7,671 nt of DNA, taken from assembly GCA_934417455.1 (NCBI GenBank), contig CAKRWK010000044.1, forward strand, positions 1 through 7,671. Reading direction: 5' to 3'. The number at the start of each line of letters is the position of its first letter. The stretch's first letter is position 1. This stretch comes from an uncultured Eubacteriales bacterium (GTDB taxonomy: Bacteria; Bacillota; Clostridia; Oscillospirales; CAG-272). A program made the position numbers and the translations under genes. The notes beneath the pieces were generated by a model that did not search any database, had not been told where the DNA came from, and worked only from the letters and a program-made list of their open reading frames with translations. Positions 7,214-7,671 of this stretch are shown here, one piece after another.

Positions 7214-7671
7214 GACACGCCGAACCGTCCGCTCCGCTTCTGACAGCCGTAGCGGACGTGCATTCGCATATCCTTCCCGGTATGGATGACGGTGCCGCAG
7301 ATGCGTCCGTGACGCGTGACATGCTTGACTGCATGGCCGCCGGACATATCCGCCGCGTTGTCGCCACGCCGCATTTTTACGCGACGGACGAGTCGCCGAC
7401 TTCGTTTCTTTCCCGCAGAAAAGAAAGCATACAAACGCTTCTTTCCGTCTATGACAGAGAGACGCACCCGCTTTTGTTTGTCGGTGCGGAAGTGGCTTAT
7501 CTTCCCGGCTTTTCTTCGTGGCATGACCTTTCGGCACTTTGCGTGGCCGGTACGCACTATCTGCTTCTCGAAATGCCCGAATCGCGCTTTTCGGAGAGGG
7601 AAACCGAAGAGGTGGCAACCCTGTCTGACCGTTTCGGCATTACACCCGTCATTGCGCATATAGAACGCTGT
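7210..7671 (+). CDS. cpsB: CpsB/CapC-family PHP tyrosine-protein phosphatase, 3' end outside window
   Basis: The open frame runs from ATG at 7210 to the window edge without a stop, giving 154 of the roughly 245-255 residues normal for CpsB/YwqE. These metal-dependent PHP-domain phosphatases remove phosphate from tyrosines of BY-kinases and so control capsule/exopolysaccharide assembly. Metal-site motifs are DVHSHILPGMDDGA (16-29, His18 and His20), ATPHF (52-56, His55), VGAEV (91-95, Glu94), LLLEMP (118-123) and PVIAHIER (146-153, His150), all present, so activity is expected. The start is chosen because ATGA overlaps the previous stop (TGA, 7211-7213), a translational-coupling arrangement. 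It has no ORF-independent promoter. Residue 154 is Cys, where Tyr usually follows the AHxER motif, a small deviation. Confidence 0.93.
   Translation, partial: MRHAEPSAPLLTAVADVHSHILPGMDDGAADASVTRDMLDCMAAGHIRRVVATPHFYATDESPTSFLSRRKESIQTLLSVYDRETHPLLFVGAEVAYLPGFSSWHDLSALCVAGTHYLLLEMPESRFSERETEEVATLSDRFGITPVIAHIERC

Overview
The window reads as chromosomal DNA of a monoderm Firmicute, most likely a class Clostridia gut-type lineage. Support for this: a lipoprotein-anchored solute-binding protein with a lipobox, strong AGGAGG-type ribosome binding sites, sigma-A type promoters, U-tailed intrinsic terminators, and a Gram-positive style Wzz / PHP tyrosine-phosphatase surface polysaccharide module. 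Coding regions are moderately GC-rich, while the promoter region on the left is AT-rich. The genus cannot be fixed from the sequence alone. All supported genes are on the + strand.

Layout. Positions 1-274 are intergenic, with no convincing gene. A palindrome at 18-37 may be the terminator of a gene to the left. A consensus promoter (275-303) then drives a leader of roughly 145 nt and a complete branched-chain amino acid type (HAAT family) ABC importer operon: livK (457-1599, binding lipoprotein), livH (1699-2562) and livM (2575-3723) permeases, livG (3716-4489) and livF (4504-5214) ATPases. A strong hairpin plus U-tract lies between livK and livH and probably limits readthrough, so that binding protein exceeds transporter. 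A second strong terminator (5224-5267) ends the operon.

Twenty bases later a second promoter (5288-5316, extended -10) starts another operon. It contains a Wzz-type chain-length/co-polymerase protein whose C-terminal half looks like a degenerate BY-kinase (CpsD-like) domain (5346-6587), an unrecognised signal-anchored Glu/Ala/Pro-rich membrane protein (6611-7213), and a CpsB/CapC-type PHP tyrosine phosphatase (7210-7671). The phosphatase gene is translationally coupled to the previous gene through an ATGA overlap and is cut by the window edge.

How they work together. LivK captures a substrate (probably Leu/Ile/Val or a related amino acid or amide), LivH-LivM form the channel, and LivG-LivF power it. 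The second operon looks like the start of a capsule or exopolysaccharide regulatory cassette. Its most interesting feature is that the kinase-like domain fused to Wzz has lost the Walker A lysine and the Walker A' aspartate, while a phosphatase is kept nearby and an undescribed small membrane protein with a tyrosine-containing tail sits between them. No CRISPR array, tRNA, rRNA or mobile element was seen.
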